Positions 1 through 12,700 of a DNA stretch of 64,000 bases are shown here, in pieces. Position 1 is the stretch's first letter. Each line of letters opens with the position of its first letter. The stretch spans positions 6,842,396 through 6,906,395 of the forward strand of contig JALPQD010000016.1 in NCBI GenBank assembly GCA_023101885.1. Direction: 5' to 3'. The notes beneath the pieces were generated by a model that was not told the DNA's origin, searched no databases, and was given only the letters and a program-made list of their open reading frames with translations. The position numbers were made by a program, and so were the translations under genes. The DNA comes from Typhlomys cinereus (taxonomy: Eukaryota; Chordata; Mammalia; Rodentia; Platacanthomyidae).

Positions 1-63
1 CCGAACTCAGGACCTTCCGCCTGCAAGGCGGAGGCTTAACCCCTGAGCCACCTCTCCAGCCCC
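1..63 (-). repeat. young B2-superfamily SINE, head only (cut by window edge)
   Basis: Reverse complement of the tRNA-like head: ggggctggagaggtggctca, then ggggttaagcctccgccttg. It matches the copies at 5237 and 27423. Confidence 0.8.
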
Positions 64-229
64 CATGAGGCGCCTTTTAAAGTGCCATGTGCATGTGCTT
101 CTAAGCACCTGCAATGTGGTCACATGGCAGGAAAGCAATGAGCTCACCCAGCTGTCTGCTCTGAGCCCAAAGACAGACAGGTGTACTTTTTCTGCAGTGT
201 TAGATAGCGAATAACTGAACCATATAGAG

Positions 230-360
230 GTTGTAGGGGTACATACTCTGACTCCAGCACTTAAGGAGGCTGAGACAGGAGAATCCTGAATTAAGGGGAA
301 CCCTGGACTACACAGACCTTATCTCAAAAAAAAAAAAAAAAAAAAAAGAAAAAGAAAAAG
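230..360 (+). repeat. B1 SINE
   Basis: B1-like body (ctccagcacttaaggaggctgag) ending in a long A tail followed by AAAAG repeats. Confidence 0.7.
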
Positions 361-419
361 AAGGAGTGAGTTGGTGTAAGGAAAAGGTGAATAATACAGT
401 GGGGTAATTTAAGAATTCA

Positions 420-655
420 TAAAAACTAAGGTGGAGAGAGCATTCCATCAGTAGGGTGCTTGTCAATCATACATGAAGCCCTTGGTTTGGTCCCCAGCAC
501 AGCATAAATATAACATAATAGGAGAGAAAAAGAAGAGTGTGGTGGTGCATGCCTGTATTCCCAACATTCTGGAGGTAGAGGCAGAAGGATCAGGATAAGG
601 TTAAGGGGTCAGCTTGGGAAAGGAGACTGTTTCAAAAAAGAATTTAAAAAAATTT
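420..655 (+). repeat. B4 SINE (ID-like head joined to B1)
   Basis: An ID-like left half (gtagggtgcttgtcaatcat) is followed by a B1-like right half (gtggtggtgcatgcctgtat), the order typical of B4. Confidence 0.65.
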
Positions 656-959
656 ACAAAAAATAAAGATAGTAATAGTGATTTTAGCAATTCTCTGATT
701 TTTGTTTGGGACATTGCTGGCTGACTACAGTTCTTTCATTACTTACAGCTCAGTACAGTTCTTTCAAAGGCAGGCTTAACTGTTTAAACACTACTAGCCT
801 TGACTGGTGCATGTACCAGCCTTATTGGTCTGGTGTCTGGATTTTCTTTTTGGAAGGAGAGAATTCCATCAGTAGAACTGAATGGGGTTTTTTTCCTCCT
901 ATCCCAGGCTTACCCCTTAATTTTATCCTATTCCTTCTGACTTTACCTCCATAATGCTG

Positions 960-1160
960 AGATTACAGACATATAAAATATTTTATTTACAGAGAGAAGA
1001 GAGAGAGAGAGAGAGAGAATACACATACAGATAGAGGTCAGAAGACAACTAACTTTTGGAAGTCAGTTCTTTCCTTTCATCACATGGGCTTCCTGAGATC
1101 AAACTCGGGTCACCAGATTGGCAGGCGGGTGCCTTACCTACCGAGCTCTCTCCGGCCCCT
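960..1160 (-). repeat. B2/B3-type SINE with GA microsatellite
   Basis: The antisense tRNA-like end (ccgagctctctccggcccc) follows a body with gaggtcagaagac and an (AG)n tract. Confidence 0.65.
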
Positions 1161-1164
1161 TACA

Positions 1165-1306
1165 GAAATTCTTGAGTTGCATTCTCCTGGAGACCCTCAG
1201 CCAAGAGTTTCTGGTTCTGTGGGTTTGACAGAGAACCTAGGATTCCCAACTCAGGTTCCCAAGTAATACTGGTGTGACTGGTGGTGGACCGTTTTTGAGA
1301 ACCACC
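1165..1306. mobile_element. MER20 hAT-type DNA transposon fragment
   Basis: agagtttctggttctgtggg, aggttcccaagtaatactgg and the terminal tttttgagaaccac follow the MER20 consensus I remember. It is non-autonomous and ancient. Confidence 0.65.
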
Positions 1307-1474
1307 CCCTTCCAGAGGAAGGATGGGGGTGCCAAGTGGGACCCGCTGTGGGGCATCTCAGCCTGATTGGAGATTCCTGGAGCTCAGAAGCCACACCAAG
1401 GAAAAAGTAAGCTAGGGGTGATCTGTATAGCTGCCTCCCCCCATCCTCTGCTTGTCCCCTGACTGGCCCTACAG

Positions 1475-1558
1475 ATTCTTGGACTGCAGCCTGATTCAGG
1501 AGCAGGTGGAGCCACTGTGCTGTGCACTGAGCAAGTGTGAAGGCCTCAACCAGCTGGA
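1475..1558 (+). CDS. NLRC5: NLRC5 LRR exon 1 of 23 in window
   Basis: An 84-nt exon after a ccctacag acceptor, with donor gtaagt. It reads FLDCSLIQEQVEPLCC... to LNQL, with a split last codon. It is one LRR cassette and the first recognisable coding block in the window. Confidence 0.85.
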
Positions 1559-3592
1559 GTAAGTTGGGGAACAGAGAAGATTGGAGTGGACCTAGGTGGG
1601 ACCGGAGGGTGCAAGGGCGTGAATGCCTCTGTGAGCATACCTTCTGCAGCTCTCAGAATCAGCTGTCAGGGGATGGGGAGGACTCTGGCCCCCTTCTGTG
1701 AGGCCTCCCCAGGCTGCGCTCTGTCTTCTACCCTACTGCCCCTGTGGCTGAGCTAGTTACTTTTCTCCTGTGACCAAACACATGACAAAAGCAGCTGAGG
1801 AAAGGGGAATTCTGGCTCGGGGTTTAGTGACTGTGGTGCTGTCGAGGGGACGGAGCAGGGAGTGCAGATCTGGGGTGACGCTTGATGGGCATGGTGCCCT
1901 GGAGGACCGGGGACACTGCCAGCAGCAGGGCTGGGCTGGGGTTGCCTGAGGACTTTGTGGCACTGCATAGCGATGACAGTGGAGTCAGCGGCCACAGGGA
2001 CGAGAAGGAGCAGCAGAGCTCGGGGGAGCACCTTGACCCCCACAAACCACTCCTTACTTCTCGCAGCCTCACAGCCAACCAGCTTGGTGATGGTGGGCTC
2101 CGATGCCTTCTGGAACACCTGCCACGGCTGTCCATCTCCGGGAGGCTTGAGTAAGTGGAATCATCCCCAAGATACCTGGCAGAGAAGGGGGGAAGGGTCT
2201 GTGACGAGAACACAAATGGGCCTCTTTAGAGGGCATCTGGAAGAAACCTGGGCAAAGACCAGTGAGGGGAAGAGGAGACTCTGCCCTGGACCCCCTCCCT
2301 GGGGTCGTCCTTCCTCGGGCTCCCTGTGAGCAGGTCCTCTATCAGATATGAGACATAAGGCTTCTGACCTGAGACACGGCGAGACAGTCCATGCTTGTCA
2401 GATAACTCAGGGCTGTGCTACCTGCTCCTGGCTTACTCTGCTCTAGAAGTCCCTCTGGCTCTATCACAGGACACACATTTGGAGAAAACCCACAGCAGTG
2501 AAGGGTTCCCAAGAAGTCATCCGTCTGGTCTCTATCAGCACCAGAGCTTAGCCTGTTGCTAGGCAACTGAGCTTGACACTCTTGGAGTCCCTGATCCAGC
2601 CAGAGCTGGAGTGATCAGTCCTGAGTGTCCTGTGCCTGACCACAGGAGCAACCGGCTTAGTAAAAGCAGCTCTCAGGACTGGGGGTCTTCTGGTGCCTCT
2701 CCACAGACTCTGTCTTTCTCCGGCCCTCAGCATCAACATCTGGAGATTGGGTGCTTGGACATCAAACTGGAGGGAAGGGGAAATACTGGGACCTTCAACT
2801 TAACCTCATTTCTCTCCTAGCCTCAGTCACAATGGCATCTCTCAAGAAGGGATCCTGAACCTGCTGGAAATGCTGCCCTCCCTCCCTCGTGTCCGTGAGG
2901 TCTTGGTAGGGTAAGCTGTTAGCACTACTAACTGAAGATGGGGTACACAAGATCCCCCACACTGTCCCCTTACGTCTTGTGACTCTGCCTCTGGGGTCCT
3001 TGGGTTGAGATCAGAGCAGGGGTTGGGGGAACAGGTGTATAGAATGGATAGTCCTCGCAGAACTGGTGTTGCAAGGGCCTTTCCACCTTCCCGCCTCCCT
3101 GGAGGCTCAGCCCCCTCTTCACTGCATCCCCTGGTGCCTCAGGTACTTAGAATGCTGACCTCAGCCTCCGTGTTCCCTCTGTCACAGCCTGGGTTCCAAG
3201 AAAGACTTCCAGATCCACTTCTCCAAGCAGGAAGAGGCTGGGACGACCCTGAGGTAATCCAATTGGGGTATCAGGCAGGAGACAGAAGGGGTAAGGATGC
3301 TGGCCTGTGAGGACCCCATAATTCCCTCACTGGGCTCTCTTCCTAGACAGCCTACTTCTGGCTTACCTCCTTGGTTTAGACCCCAGATCAGCCATGATGT
3401 TCCTGCTCTTCTCCAACATCACACCCTGCACACCTATCACATTACATCACATTATAGATCACACATAGCACACACATTCGACATACAAAACACACACACA
3501 CAACCCACATACACTCTCTTACTTACCACCCATCACACATAGACTACCCACACTACATGACTACACACATACACAAATACCTCATACACAAA

Positions 3593-3636
<44 letters not shown>

Positions 3637-3735
3637 CAGCCATCAGGCTTTTGCCTTCTGTCTATAAACATGCCCTGTCTGATGAGACCTTCTTGATATC
3701 TGTTACATGTATACACACTCATGCACACATATACT

Positions 3736-3769
<34 letters not shown>

Positions 3770-6700
3770 TGCCCTCTGTCCCTTCCTCCCTACGTGACAT
3801 TCTCATACGAGGCTCTCAGCCTGGCATTCTCTCCTCTGCCTTTTCTGAAAGAAAATTCTTCTTTAATACTTTAACACCCACTCAACATGGCGGCCCTTCA
3901 TGGATGCCTGTGATATGCCAACAGCCCTGTGGTCAGTGTCAATCTGACCCTATCCATGGGCTGAGGGGAGCAGGGCCACGCCCAGGCCCACCCTCCCCAC
4001 AAGGAGCCTGGACTATAGCAGTAACCAGCTCTGTCCCCCAGAAATAGCTCAGCAGCTCTGTGCTGGGGTCAGCCTGGCACGGAGTCACCTCCGTAAGTGA
4101 CTCCTCCCGACACCTGTTTGGCTGTGGCATGGGGGGCGGGGGAGCTGCAAAGAGCCAGGAAACTCTCGAGCAGGAACAGTGTCTATCCCCTCTCAGCGGC
4201 CCTGGCCCAGGCCTGTGTCCTCTGGGGAGACTGAGAGGAGAGGCCAGCAGCCATGCCTCCTGCTTCCCTCCTGCCATGGGCTCTGCCCCTGCCTTCTGCT
4301 TTCAGGTTGAGTAAGTGCAGCTTCACACTTGAGCATGTGTCCAGACTGGCTGCAGGTGTGAACCAGGCCGAACAGCTGGTGGAGCTTTTGTGAGTGACAG
4401 ACCCATCCACGGGATCGTGGAGTGGTGGGGGGGGGCCCTGCCAGGGTCACTCTGGTAACTGACCTCTCTCCCCAGCCTGACCAGATGCGGCTTGGACCTC
4501 CCTCAGCTGACCAACTTCCTGAGTCTGGTGAGGCGGCCGGCGGGGCTGCTGAATCTCAGGTATTCTCCCGCACCCGGGATGTGGGCAGGAAAGACGATGG
4601 CGGACAGGGACTCCCAGAATCCTCAGTCTGGTTATTTCCTGCACCTGGGACCCTGCCCCTCTGTCCCAGAGCTACCCCAGGCACATGGCGAGGCTGTCCT
4701 TGGGGAGGGAGTTGCATGTTTTGGAACTTGAAAGAAAGAAGACAGGAGTATTCAGGCTAGGTGTGTAGTGGTAGAGTGCTTGCCTAGCACATATGGGTTC
4801 AACCTCCAGCACTGCAAAATAAATAAATGCTAATTAAGAACAACAAAAGAAAGTTTTGAAGGATACCCAGTGGATGATCAAAATCACATAAAATAAATAT
4901 GCTTGTATGTAATATAAAAGTATTCAGAAAAAAATACCAAAAGTAAAGAGAAGAATTTTGGCAAATATTCATATTTTTCCAAATTTGCTTGAAATTTTTG
5001 GGTAAAGTATTTAAAGTAGATTACAAAATAAATTGTATTTTATATAATTTATAACACGTATAATACAAAATTATACTTTAGAATTATTTTACAATTATTA
5101 AAAAATTATAAAATTATACTTTTAAATATTTTACCATAAATCTCTTTTAAAATGAAAATGAGGTACTGGAAGGTATCTCAGTCAGTAAAGTGTCTGCCTT
5201 GCAGTATGATGACCTGAATTCTACCCCAGAATCCATGTTTTTTTATTATTTATTATTTATTTTATTTGCGTGTAATGCATGTGTATATATGTATGTGTGT
5301 ATGTATGTGTGTATGTGTATGTATGTGTGTGTGTATGTGCGTGTAGATTCACGGGCGAATTCGGGAACCACCATGGACGCCTCTACCTCCTCCATGTTTA
5401 TTCTGCCCCGGGATTCACAGGCTCCGCCCTACCAGGACCAGAAATGCAGGCCGTCCCTGCTTCCGCCTGGAGTCTATACGTGGGGTCTAGGATCCGAACT
5501 CAGGACCTGCCGCTTGCAAGGCAGAGGCTTAACCCCTGAGCTACCTCTCCAGCCCCTATTTTGTTTTTTGGCTTTTTTTTTAAAGAGGAGGGTACAGGCA
5601 GCAAGCTGGCTCAGGGGGTAAAAGCACCTGTTCAGAAAACCTGGCAACCTGAGCTTCATCCCTAGAATCGGCATAATGGAAAGAGCAAACCCACTTCTGA
5701 AAGCTGTTTTCTGATCTCTACACGCATGCCATGTATACCCACTCTCTGACTCTCTGTCTGTCTCTCTGTCTCTATCTCTGTCTCTCATACACACACACAC
5801 GTGCATACACACACACACACACATATACACACACAAAAAAAATAAAAATATAAAATGAAGCAGTGTATTTGCGGAGGTGGAATCAGACAAATCCCTGGGG
5901 CTCGCTGACCAGCCAGCTTAGTCTAGATGGTAAGTTGCAGGGCAGTGAGATGCCGTCTCCCAAAGCAAGGGATGGTAGTTGTGGAATGACACCTGAGGTT
6001 GCCCTCTCACCTCCATGGACACACATAGATAGACAGACAGACACGCACACATGTAAGCAAATAATGACTGTAGTTCAGTCATGACACCTAAGCAGTCATG
6101 CAGGGCCATGCAGTACCTGGTTTAATCTAACACTCCCTCATGGTCTCCTGAGCAACGCAGTTGCCTATGGGATCCAGACCTGCATTACCTGCATGGTACG
6201 GGCTTCCTGGCAGCTCCTAATCCATGATTTCTGGGCTTGGTTGCTCACCAAAGATTGTGGCAGTTACTTAATATGGTCATTAATATGGTTGAACCTGCCA
6301 AGGGCAGTGGCAAGAGCCTTTAATCCCTGCATTTGGGTGGCAGAGGCAGGAGGATAAGGAATTCAGAGTCATCCTCAGCATGTAGTTAAGTTTGAGACCA
6401 ACCTGGGCTACGTGACATCTTTCTGCAAACAAACAAACAATATGTTAAAGTATACAAAGTTGATCATTGTAGCCACAGTAAAGAGTGTTAAAGACCTCTG
6501 CTGTGTTGTGTAACCAAATCTTCATCTTACAAAACTAAAACTCCATACCCAATAAACAACACTTTGCTCCCGGTTTACCCAGTCCCTGGCATGATTCTTT
6601 CTACTTTATATCTTCCTTAAATTTGACTTCTCCACTTACCTCCCATAATTAGAAACACATTGTATTTGTCTCTTTCCCACTAGCTTATTTCACACAGTGT

Positions 6701-9700
6701 AAAGCCTTTAAAGTGCATCCGTTTGTAGCAGGTGTCCATATTTCCCTTGTAAGGTCAAATAGCATCCCACAGTATGGTTACACCACGCTGTGTTCTTTCC
6801 GATACCTGGGGATGTTTCTGACTTTTAGCCATGTAGATGATACGGCTCTGAGCATGCCTGTGCAGACAGGTTTCTGTGTCTTTGCTTTCAACTCTTAGAT
6901 ACTCGGAATTTTGTAGGTTAACCGAAATAGCACCTTAAAATAAACCTGTTCTAAACCAAAAATGATACGTACTCATTGCAAAAGTTTGTGAAAAATCCAA
7001 ACTAGCATAGGCAAGAAAATGTTTAAAAATGCAGCAGAACTTTAAAACATATTTTTTAAATATCTCCTTTTTTCTTTTTACTGGATTAGTGTGTGTATAT
7101 TGTAGAAAGCATGCAAAAAAAAAAAAACTAAAAAGGCCATTTAAAAAGCTCTTGGAAGTTCTATTACTTAAATGCTGCCACGAGCAGTTGGATAGGGTTT
7201 TCTTATGCCTATTTTGACCACCTTCTCTCCACCTAGTTTCCTTCGTGTGGATGTGTGTGTTTGCATGTACATGGGCATACTTGTATGTGTGGGCATGTAT
7301 ACAAGAGGGCACGTGAGTGAATGTGTATGCCTGTGAAGGTCCAAAGGGCGACATCAGGAGTCATCCTGGATTGCTCTACCTTATATTGCTTTGTTCTGGA
7401 GTTTCCTAAGGTTACACCTTGTAGGGCTGGAATTGCAAGCATTTCTGCCAGGCATGTTTTTCATATGGGATCTGGGATCTGATCTCGATTCTTTTGCTTG
7501 GGAGGCAAAGGCTTTAAGCATGAACCATCTCCGCAACCTTAGCTTCCTTCTTTTAATATAAAATTTGGATTGTATTTTGCATAAGGTTTGATTTCATTAC
7601 CACATATTATCTTGTACTAAATCTAAAAGACACTGCTTTCAAAAACAGTCTTGGACTGGGGAGATGCTCAGTTGTTAAGTCATTTGCCCTACAAGTACAA
7701 GGACTAGAGTTTGGAACCCCAGACCCTACTAAAATCCTGACAAGTGTGATGGCTGCTTGTAATCACAGCACTTGGGAGCTGATTGATGAGCTCTGGGTTC
7801 AATTAAGAGACCCTGACTCAATAATCAAAATAAAGAGTAACCCAATCCACACACATGCGCATGCATGTGAACATAATGAGCCTGCCCACATGCAAACGTG
7901 TACTCATACACATGCAAAAACAAAGAAGTATTCTTCAGCCAGGCAAAATGGCACACACATGTAAACTAGTACTTGGGAAGCTGAGACAGGAGGATTGCCA
8001 TGAGTTTGAGTCCAACCTGGTTTATGTGCTCGGTGAGATCTTGTCTTAAAACAAAAATAGTTCTCAGTTTGGACTATTGCCAAAAAAGTTGTTGAAATAA
8101 GGTTGATGTTAATTTCTTTTTTTGATACTTGCTATAACTGTAGATTCAATTTGTTTTGTTTTTATTAACATTTGTCATATATTACTATTTCATTATGACA
8201 TCTTCATGCATGTATGCAATGTACTTTGATCATATTCATCCATTATGCCCTCTTTTCATTTATTTATTTTTAATGGGGGAGACAGGATCTTTGAATTCAC
8301 TATTGAATTCACAAGGTAATCAGGGATGACCTTGAACTCCTGATCCTCCTGCCTTTACTTTCCAAGTCCTGGAATTATAGATATGCACAGTCATATCCAT
8401 AAATATATATATATGGATGGAATTTATGGAACAAATATTTGTTGGAAATTTTATATATTATTATTTACTAAATATGTTTATATATGAACATGTATAATTA
8501 ATATATTTACATTTGAATACATTTATTGGTATATTGACATTAATTATTTGTATATTATTTATATATTTATATAACCAATATATATAAATATATATTTATT
8601 GTGTATGTGTCAGGGTGCATTTCTTTGCACACAGAAGATAATTTGCAGGAGTCAGTTCTCTCCTTCCATCATGTGAACTCTAGATATCAAATTCAGATTG
8701 TCAAGGCTTGGCAACAGCAGAGCTCCTTTATCTGTTAAGCCATCTCGACACCCTACTACACTGGTTTTATGCAGTGCTGGGGATTGACACCAGGTTCTTG
8801 TTCATTTTAGGCAGACACTTTATCAACTGAGCGATACAATCCAAATTTTATAATTTTAAAATAAGTCAAAAGTCCTCAGGCCCCCTCCTTGGCATTGCCC
8901 CTTCCATGTGAGCTGCTCACCCCTGAGGGACATTGTTTATGTGTTCCTTCCCTGACAGGGTGGAAGAGCCATGGGTGGGCCAAGTTGGCCTACCTGCTCT
9001 GCTGAAAGGCTGTGCCCAAGCCTCAGGCTACATTACTGAACTGAGGTGAGTCCAGGGAAGAGCCCCTGGGAATTTCCCTTTGCTTGACTACTGCCTCTGC
9101 CCCTAGACCTTTCTTAGTCTAGTCGTTAACTTCTTCCTATGGAATAACAGTCCATGTCTCTGGTATGTTCTTGGTGCCTCCTACATGGCAAGAACTGCAG
9201 GATGTGCACAAACTGCAATGTGCCTTTGCTGGGACTTGTGCAGCAGGCCGTCCACAATGTCAGAAGAAGGCAGCCGCAGCTGCAAAACAAAAGGCAGTTG
9301 ATCCAGGCAGTCATGGCCAGGGGTCCACACTGGTTGCTCAGAAGTGGCCCCTAGATGCAGGAGCACAGCCACGATCCTGAGACCAATCCATGGCCTTGAG
9401 ACCATGAGCTGACAGTGACAGCAGTGGTTGGGAGCAAAGCACTGGCTGACTGACATGTGACATCAAATCTCCCCATGACTCCTGGCATCTAGCTGTTCCG
9501 AGCCCAGGACTGAGTCTCTCCAGCCTCAGCCTCCAGGCCTGAAACGTGTCCTTGCCATCCCTTGGGGCTAGAAAATCAGAAGAGCCAAGGTGTATCGTGG
9601 CTTGCAGTGGCCTTCAGCACACAGCCTCCCCTGCCTTCTCTCAGGAGGGCGAAGGTGGAGCTGGGGGAGGTCATCTCTCCAAAGACTACCAGACCCCATC

Positions 9701-12700
9701 CCTTACCATGGAACCTTTGAACCTGACATCTTGACAGACAGAAACCCCAGTGCCAATGTGACCTGCAGACAATCTTCTGTCCTACCCTTCTTCCACACTG
9801 CCATCCACCATCGCCTTCCTTGGAAAATTCTAGAACAGCCTTTGGATATCTGTTGTGATATGAAGGGGCTTATCAGTATGAGTGGAGCTATTGAGGAGAC
9901 AGAGAAAGAATGATTGTTGGACTCCAGGAATTTGAGGCCAGCCTGGGCCACCTAGCAAAACTCCATCTGGCAAAAGACTTGGGGCCCGGCTCCATGAAGG
10001 TGTACTTACCTAGCATGCAGGAGGCCTCCACTCTGCCCCAGCACTGGGGGACAGAATTGTTGACAAGTAATACTGTTGGAATAGGAGACTCAGGACATAT
10101 GCCATCCCCAGCCAGGCCTAAGGAGACAACCAGGCAGGGGGGGCGAGAAGCTCCGAGTCACAGCTCTGAGCTCAGCTGCTGTGGGCCTCACTCACATCAG
10201 CTCTCTCCTCCCTCCTCAGCATCTCTGAGACCCAGCAGCAGCTCTGGCTCCAGCTGACGTTTCCTCGTCAGGAAGAGAATGCCGAGGCTGTGATCCTCAG
10301 GTGGGACCCAGCATCCGGGACATCGGGGACGAGGAGGTGTGGCCGCCCATCCGAGGATCAGCATTTCTCATGCTCCTACCCAGCATCTTTTGATTTCCAC
10401 AACCTGGGAGGGCTGGTCCTTCCCACATTGTCCACCTCCATCCCAAATCCCAGTGGCCCACCGGCTTTCTGTTCCGGAACACCAAACACCTTACTCTCTT
10501 TGACCTCAGGACACCTGGCATTCCCTTTGCCCAGCATATTCTTTCTTGCCTATTTTCTTCCTCCTTTTTCTAGTTCTATATCTTCATCCTTCAACTCTGT
10601 TTAAATGCCACCGTCTTAAGTAGGATTCATGACCCTCAAAACCTCACCAAGCCATCCAATTATCCCTGGATTTGTAGCATCTCTAATCCATAGGAGACAT
10701 TTGGAGAAATTTAAATATCATCCCATTGCAGTGGACACAGCTCTGCTTATATGCATTCCATACATGGCTAGGCCTCAGCCCCAACTTACCTCCTTGTCTG
10801 CGTGCCTACCCTTGTGCAGTGAGCAACCTGCATAGCCACACCAGCTGTCCCATCTGGCCCTCCTGCAGCAGGGCTCATAACTGGGTAGTGAACTAGAGAA
10901 ACTTGTTTAACCAGAATGCCATTACTCTCTGGCATACACGTGAAGGCCTGAGCCTCCCATCATTAACCCTGTGTTCAAGTGCCACCGCCTGTGTCTCCAG
11001 GTTGGCTCACTGTGACCTTGGAACCCAACACAGCCTTCTTGTGCGACAGCTGGTGGAGACATGTGACAGACTGCAGCAGCTCAGGTCAGCAAAGGAACCT
11101 CTGACTGTGTCGGGGGTGCCCCCCACGTCTCTGCCAGGCCACATTCTTTCTCACTTCCCCATGGTGTCCTCAAGGCCCAGCGTGGCCAGGGGCAGCCCTT
11201 GGAGGGTCATCTCCTTGCCTGACTCCCAAAGCATGTCCAGTCTGAAATCTGGGATCTTGGCTCTTTTCAGTTTGTTCCAGGTTAACCTCTGTGATGAAGA
11301 TGTTGATGATGATGGCGGTGGTGGTGCCGGCCCCCAGCTGCTGCGGAACCTCTTGCTGTCCCCCTGTGAGCTGAAGAGCTTCCGGTATGTGAGGTAGCTT
11401 TCATTCTTTAGAGATGGTGGCAAGTAAAAAATCATGATAAGATGCTTGGGAGACTAAGACTGTACAGCAAGTTCAATGCCAACCTAGACTCCATGAAATT
11501 CTGTCTCCAAAAACCAAAACAAAATGCAATTTACAAGACTGAGAAGAATATTGGCATAGCACTTACTTCAATTTGCTCTTTTGCGTTTTCTCATTTCTTC
11601 CCTCCTCTCCTACCCCTCCCCCTTTCTTTTTTCTTTCTTCTTTTTTTTTTTTTTTTTTTGCCATTAGAGATGACATAGCCTAGTCATATCCTTAACCCCA
11701 ATATTTCAGCACATTTCCCAGAAACAAGGTGTAAACCACTTCAGGACCATCAAGAAATTTAACACTTGTACTGGTTACTCTTTGTGTTTCTTTGAGACGA
11801 TACATAACTTATTAAGGGAGAAAAAGAGATTTATTCCACTTACAGTTCCAGAGGGGAGAAACAGTCCTTCTTCGTGAGCTGGCAGAAGCTGGAGACAGGC
11901 TACACCACACCCAGCCAGGAGGCTGAGAGCTCTAAGACTGCCAGCAGCCCGAGCATGCCTATTCCAGAAGTAGAGTGGGACCAACCCACCTCAAGGCCCG
12001 CCCCCTGTGACTACCTTCCTCCCGAAAGGCTCTGCCTACTAAAGGTGTCATGACCTTCCCAAGCACATTAGACAGGGGGGAGGCAGAAAGTAGGGAATAC
12101 CATGACAACACTGAACACTATTTGCTTTTCTGTTTGCTTGGTTATCATTTTGAGACAGGAGATTGTGTAGCCCAGGTTGACCTCAAACTCAAGGTACAGA
12201 TAAGGATAGCCTTGAACTTATGATTCTCTGGTTTCCTCTACCTTCCAAGTCCTGGGGTTACAGACATCTGCCACTATGCCTGGTTTATGGAGTGCTAGGA
12301 ATTGAATCCAGGACTTCATGTGTGCTAAGCAGGCACTCTACCAACTAAGCTATGCCCTATATCCCTGAACACTGTTTTCTAAATTGCAGCTTGTACTTCA
12401 AAATGTACCAATTGTTCCAATAACATGACTTATGTCTGATGGTTTTGCCTTTCTGTCTGTCCTGAATGGATTCAGAATGAAATGCTGTATTTAGTGCTGT
12501 CTCTCTCTAGTCCCCTGTAACTGGGACAGCTCTTAGCCGTCTGTGTGTGCAGACACTGTTAGGTACATCTCCTTCAGCATGAATCTGCCCATCCTTTCCA
12601 CTTAACTTTCATGCCTGCACTTTGGGACAAAATATTATTGGAGCCCTGACGTGTTCTCTTAGCAGGAAACACAGTGTCTGTTCCTTTGCGGGGGTGGAGT

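Larger units (their letters stand above)
1..1474 (+). other. NLRC5: NLRC5 intron (5' end outside window)
   Basis: Holds a SINE head, B1 and B4 SINEs, a B2/B3-type SINE and a MER20 fragment. I see no exon upstream of 1475 in the window. Confidence 0.7.
4560..8958 (+). other. NLRC5: large repeat-filled NLRC5 intron
   Basis: A 4.4-kb intron made largely of SINEs on both strands, an old L1 remnant and AT-rich DNA (4860-5150 and 8400-8605). No coding exon is recognisable. Confidence 0.75.
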
